Positions 59,101-64,000 of a stretch of DNA of 64,000 nt are shown here, in pieces (positions within the stretch are counted from its first letter, which is position 1; each line of letters opens with the position of its first letter). Position numbers and translations under genes: made by a program. This DNA comes from Mytilus trossulus (lineage: Eukaryota; Mollusca; Bivalvia; Mytilida; Mytilidae): the NCBI RefSeq assembly GCF_036588685.1, contig NC_086375.1, positions 44,423,270 through 44,487,269 on the forward strand, in the 5' to 3' direction. A model generated the notes under the pieces. It was not told the DNA's origin. It saw nothing but the letters and a program-made list of their open reading frames with translations, and did no database searches.

Positions 59101-61245
59101 AAAACAATTGTCATAGCTCGCTAGTGAAAACTTCTTTCAAGTAAAATTTTCTTGATATATACTTAATCTTATGTTGTGACGTCATGAAAAAGTACGACCA
59201 TACCTGGTGACGTTACATAAAAGGAAAACAATTTTCCGAAAATCTTTGCAAATATTTCGTAAAAAAATATATTAGAAAAACAGATTCCACCACTTTATGT
59301 CGTGTATTACAATATTTGCCCTATCACAACAGTTAAATTTGACGCAAGGTTGGAATCGATATCTTTAAAGTATAACAAATTCACTTTTTTATAATTTATT
59401 AGAAAACTTTATCAGGATACAAATAAAACCAGGATAAATGCCATGATTAAGGACATTCCTGTTATACTTACGCTCAGCATATCCCTGACGTCTGTTGATA
59501 CTCTTATAAATGAAATTGCATGCTTACTATGATAGTAAAACATACACGAGTTCAAGCACAATTAGTAAGTCGATTGTTCATTTTTTCATTCGTTTTAACC
59601 TGCAAAACATTACAAAATGTAATTTCATATAGATTTTTATTTTTATATCTCGAAGAAGGACAATCGTGGGCTATTAGGTTGAGAAATCATGACATTATTA
59701 TTAGACGAAACATGCGACTCTTACAGAAAAGTCAACACACTAAACAAGGGGTACAATCAAAATCACGTGATGGATATACACACACCGGAAGTAACAGTCG
59801 AGCAGACCGCTTGAAAGGTAAGTAGTCGTATTACTTGTTTGTATCAATAAAATTTAATAAATAAGATAGTGCACCGAATGTCGGATACTATCTAGTTTTG
59901 AAATACACAATTATCCTTGCTGGAAAGCGTGCAGTTAATGTAACATTTCGACACAGTTCCAAAATTTCACCAGATAACTGTGTCGAAGTGTTTGCAATAA
60001 CTGCACGCTTTCTAGCAAAACAAAATGTGTATTTTAAAACTACATACTATCCAACATTCGGTGTGACAACTTATTAATCAAAATTTAATTGATATAACAA
60101 GAAAATGCAACTACTAACCTTTCAAGCGGCGAGTTCGACTGTAACTTCCGGTGTGTGTATATCCATCACGTGATTTTGATTGTACCCCTTGCTAAAGCTG
60201 TCTTTTAAAAGTTCGATGTTTTTATAAGATCTCAAAACATTTAATTGAGTTTATGTGTGAATAAAAGCATGGATCAAGCAGAACAGATACATCAGTTCAC
60301 GTATCTATGCTTCTCCATAGGAACTGTTTTCCAAATAGCTACATTATTATTGTAAAGTTAACAGCTTATCATTAATGGGCCTTGCATTAAAACTTAGGGT
60401 GTAACATCCTAAGGTAAACTTTATCTCACCACATCATTCTTGATAATTGTTAATATAAAAAAAGAGATGTGGTGTGATTGCTTATGGGGTCGAATGAAAT
60501 GGATGTATTTGAAGCAGTAAAATGCAACGGGCTTTAACAAGAGAAAAACTTATACCGTAAAGTGAGCTATAAAAGGAAAATATACAACAATGCAATTGAG
60601 AAAACAAAGCCTTATATAAAAAAAATAATAATATATATATATGACAATCATGAACCAACGACAACCACTGAACCACATTATTAGGACAGGCACATTAAGA
60701 ACCAAAACCTTATAATGTTGATGCCATTAGTGTTTTGTCTTCCAAATTTTCTTTGTATGAGTCAATCAAAATTGTTTCATTTAACACTGTATCATGTGCA
60801 ATAAAACAGGAGCATTCGTTTATGTAAAATGTCGATAAAAATTAAGTTTTGAAAGGTTATTCAATATTTTTTAAATAATCAGAATAAAACCTTGGGAAAT
60901 TGAAACTATGCATCTAGTTTCACAGTAACGAATTACAATCTCTAACACTTTTTATATTCTTTTTTTCCAGGTTGTCTTTTCCTCCTATCCGCCATTTTTA
61001 CGCTTGTTTCAAGTTTATTCAGAAGTCAACCCACTGAACACGAGGTTACGCTTTCATTGGGCAATTTAAAAGATTCAAATTTTAAAATATTTGATGAAAA
61101 ATTGTTAAATAATTTGAACGTATCAGTAGAAGTTCTTCCGGATCAAACAGCAATTTGTAATAGGGAAAATGCTGTACATCAATATTTTGTTGCAGATGAT
61201 AAAACAAATGAACAGACCCCTTTAACAACATATTGTGCAACATAA
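56125..61245 (+). CDS. SLC16-like transporter, short-loop class (MCT gene 4)
   Basis: Exons 56125-56338, 56874-57020, 57479-58279, 58949-58999 and 60971-61245 join in frame (all GT-AG, phase 1) to 495 residues. Seen: LDQGWAWVIM identical to gene 3, FEEDNAYTSLIGSIYSSL in TM1-TM2, YFFNKKYGVAIGIVTSGAG at TM5, and a short (about 50-residue) TM6-TM7 loop with Cys-rich MCCCVQYC at TM7. GPPVAG precedes DYRGEYKESLYLCG, and the hydrophilic tail has about 75 residues. Tyr37 and Ser288 replace the MCT1 Lys38 and TM8 Asp equivalents; Arg292 is kept. Known family role: MFS anion/monocarboxylate transport at the plasma membrane. The substrate is unknown and may be non-canonical. ATG 56125 aligns with the gene 3 start. 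Its last intron holds a foldback element (59745-60191). Confidence 0.93.
58463..59345 (+). repeat. Dispersed repeats K and L, second copies, in gene 4 introns
   Basis: K lies at 58463-58580 (intron 3) and L at 59070-59345 (intron 4). They flank the 51-nt fourth coding exon (58949-58999). Both are in the same orientation as at 54386-54715 but about 490 bp apart, so the gene 4 exon lies between two repeat copies. Confidence 0.65.
59745..60191. mobile_element. 447-bp foldback element with 5-bp target duplication, in intron 4 of gene 4
   Basis: The arms pair along nearly the whole length: 'caaggggtacaatcaaaatc' against 'gattttgattgtacccctt', 'gatatacacacaccggaagt' against 'acttccggtgtgtgtatatc', and 'cgacacagtt' against 'aactgtgtcg' at the centre. 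CTAAA flanks both ends (59740-59744, 60192-60196). No open frame belongs to it. The sense strand carries a good donor match, AAGGTAAGT, at about 59816. Confidence 0.88.
60460..60705 (+). repeat. Dispersed family A copy in intron 4 of gene 4
   Basis: 'agagatgtggtgtgattgc', 'aacgacaaccactgaacca' and 'aggacaggcac' follow the family A order, diverged from the copies at 28625 and 63535. Confidence 0.65.
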
Positions 61246-64000
61246 TAATTTAGATTAAAATGATGTGAAACAGTAGTATTAATTATTTATAAGGTTGCAG
61301 CATAATTCAGGTAGGTCTACTGTATCGTCGAAATTCTGAAACACAATGCTCATACACCTCAATTCAAATGTTTGAATATTCAATTTTATTTTAATCATAA
61401 ATAATCATAGAATATGTGTGTATATAGTTTCAATATTATGAACATGCACACTTTAAGCTTTAAGTAAGTTTTGATTAAACTGCAACATACATTATAATGG
61501 AATTTCAACTTCTTTGGAAATCACTCGGAAATTCAGTGGACAGGATCAGCCTTAAAAAAAGATAATTCAATAGTGCTTCAATGTATAAAATAACACTCGT
61601 TGAAATACGAAATACTTTAATAGTGCCTCAGTGTATCAAGTGACAATCCTTAAATTAGTGAATCCTTCATTAGTGGCTGAATGTATAAAGTATGACCATG
61701 AACACCTTCTGTTCTGATGAAGGTCATACAGGTGACCACCTCACAAACTGCTCAGATCATATTTGAATAATTTGTCTTGTTCAGCAACGGCTCGCGTCAA
61801 AAAGAAGCGACCGGTTAGAGACAAAAGTGGTTTTCCGATGTTCAAATTCTATAAATTCGTTTCTCCCCAGGAATGGCCTACCTTAGTTGTATTTGGCCAA
61901 GCTTTTCGGAAAAAAATTGTGTCCTCAAAATGCTCTTAAACTTCGTACCTATGATGAGTTTATTGATATACATTTACTATGTGACAGCCATACGATGTCG
62001 TAAATAAACTCATCATAGATACCAGGACTAAATTTAGTATATACGCCAGACGCGCGTTTCGTCTACAGAAGACTCATCAGTGACGCTCGAATCCAAAAAA
62101 GTTTAAAATGCCAAATAAGGTACGAAGTTGAAGAGCATTGAGAACCAAAATTCCTAAAAGTTTTGCCAAATACAGCTAAAGTAATCTATGCCTGAGGTAA
62201 AGGGTATATACTGCCCTGAAGTCGTAAATGGCTTAATCCAAATATTTATTGACCTGGTTTTATTGATTTACTTATTACTATGAATATCTCTTAACTTAAT
62301 AAAAGGTTATGCATGTTCATCAAAAGATACTGAAAAGGATGACGCTTTATGCAGTTTATCAATACTTCTTCATTACCGTATATTAAATCATTAAAATTTA
62401 GCTTTCTCGAACTAATGAAACCTTAACTTAAGCAAACAGATACTAGCACGAATGTCAGCTAAAAAAATACGAACAGAGTTGCTTCACAACATTTTGAGAT
62501 CTCAAAATAAAGGGACGATTGCTATCATATTTTCTTATGGATAGACTCAAGACATTAACTACTTAATTATTATATGATGCTTAAGCGTTTAACATTTCAA
62601 TTATAAACAATTTATACACAAAACACAAGATGAAAACATCAATTGTAAGTGAATGGCATTTAGCTAAATAAGATTAGTATGCCCCGAATTATGTATAATC
62701 TATAAGATAGAAAAATGCTATGGGACTTAAGCAAAATGTTCGAATGTTAATTGAAATTAAGTATATTACAATGTAATCTTGTTGTGCAGGCTAAATAAGT
62801 CAAGCACGATTGTTTCCCTACAAAATATGTTTGTAAAAGAGGGACGAAAGATACCAAAGGGACAGTAAAACTCGTAAATCTAAAACAAACTGACAACGCC
62901 ATGGCTAAAAATGAAAAAGACAAACAGAAAAACAATAGTACACATGACACAACATAGAAAACTAAAAAAGAAACAACACAAACCCCATCAAAAACAAGGG
63001 GTGATCTCAGGTGCTCCGGAAGGGTAAGCAGATTCTGCTCCACATGTGGCACCCATCGTGTTGCTTATGTAAGGACTACCAGAAGAAAACAAATATGGAA
63101 TATTATAAGCGGAATACACTTTTTTTTCAAGTTCGACCATACACTTAGTTATTACTATCAGATATTAAACAGATACTGCTGATATATATGTAAATTTGCG
63201 TTGCTATTGGGACCATAATCACTGTTGTTATATGCTAACATTGGGGATCCAATTAAGAATGTTTGGATTGCTTGTAGTTAAGTAACTACTCTTACCTAAT
63301 ATAAAAGTCTTTTAGCACATACTACGATGATTATGCACATACATGTACAAGATTAAATTAAAGATAAAGATATTATCCTTATTAGGTCCTAAAGTCATAT
63401 ACCTTTACAACATCCTATATGTTGACATGCCATTCATATAATAAACCTAAGTATTGATATAGAGTCATACAGGCTACATTTGCCTTATCTCTGGAGTAGC
63501 AACTCTCGCTTGATTTTCTCTGCAGCTGTTTCTTGATATAAAAAAAGAAGATGTGAAATGATTGCCAATGAGACAACTGTCCACAAGTAACCTAAATGAA
63601 ACAGACGCTAACAATTATAGGTCACCGTACGACCTTCAACAATGAGCAAAGTCCATACCGCATAGTCAGCTATGAAAGGACCCGAAATGCCAATGTAAAA
63701 CTATAATATTGTTTTAATTTTATGTTTGCTAGAAAATGTTTATATATACTTGATTGCTTAGCTGCATCTCGTACGAAGGGAAGATGTTTTATGATTGTAA
63801 ACTTTATATTCTTTAACACAAATCATCAAACGTGATGCAAGGAAACAAACACAAAGGTAACAAAAGTTCAATTTTCTTCACATCAAATATCCACTTGTAT
63901 TTTTATCTATCTGATTTTAATATTTCGTTCTTATGTTGTACTGTTATACCACTGTCCCAGGTTAGGGAGATCGTTAGTATCCCGCTAACATGTTTAGCCC
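61246..64000. other. 3' flank of MCT gene 4 with repeats, no gene
   Basis: Inverted family G copies make a palindrome at 61855-62210. Family C occurs at about 62870-63075 ('ggtgatctcaggtgctccgg' again), family A at 63535-63705, and the start of another family A-type block ('gttatacc.ctgtcccaggtt') at 63945-64000 runs off the window. No poly(A) signal of canonical form was seen just after the stop. Confidence 0.55.
61855..62210. repeat. Palindromic arrangement of two family G copies
   Basis: The left copy reads 'ttgtatttggccaagctttt' and 'gctcttaaacttcgtacc'. The right copy reads the inverse, 'ggtacgaagttgaagagc' and 'aaaagttttgccaaatacag'. Between them 'gatgagtttatt' and 'aataaactcatc' also pair, and the 'gccagacgcgcgtttcgtct' block lies in the right half. 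Confidence 0.75.

Noticed and set aside
59520-59825. 101-codon frame in intron 4 of MCT gene 4
   Set aside because: It runs from ordinary intron into the left arm of the foldback element. Not homologous to any part of the paralogues.

Overview
The window looks like nuclear DNA of a bivalve mollusc, most likely a mussel (Mytilidae). It is AT-rich, its genes are split by short GT-AG introns, and it is packed with dispersed repeats of the kind I associate with Mytilus assemblies. That identification is recall, not a search. I can support five protein-coding genes and no tRNA, rRNA or CRISPR array.

Four of the five genes are SLC16-type (monocarboxylate transporter, MCT) members of the major facilitator superfamily. 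They fall into two pairs. Genes 1 (2204-6749, +) and 2 (11760-17141, +) are head-to-tail tandem paralogues of 567 and 578 residues. Each has five coding exons, identical middle exon sizes (144 and 147 nt), a TM6-TM7 cytosolic loop of about 160 residues, and the TM1 Lys and TM8 Asp/Arg of classical proton-lactate carriers. Genes 3 (40847-44616, -) and 4 (56125-61245, +) are divergently transcribed. They share a different five-exon plan (214/147/about 800/51/275 nt) and a short central loop, and both lack that Lys and Asp while keeping the Arg. The last exon of gene 3 has an uncertain 3' splice site.

Between the two pairs lies a fifth gene (25851-36767, +). It encodes a 218-residue protein with one SH3 domain and one C-terminal matrin/U1-type C2H2 zinc finger. 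Its start codon and 3' splice site sit at the end of five perfectly spaced 47-bp tandem copies of the same acceptor-plus-ATG. Its 8.5-kb second intron is largely repeats: a 120-bp satellite split by a TA-flanked MITE, a hAT-like element with an 8-bp target duplication, and a CpG-rich element flanked by TTAA.

The rest is accessory DNA: a 1.85-kb foldback (7.87-9.72 kb), a higher-order satellite (17.3-19.9 kb) carrying a MITE that is itself split by a 5'-truncated LINE, RT remnants, several foldback MITEs and many copies of a few dispersed families. I found no operon-like or novel multi-gene system. The most informative signals are the duplicated splice acceptor, the transporter residue changes, and the datable nested insertions.
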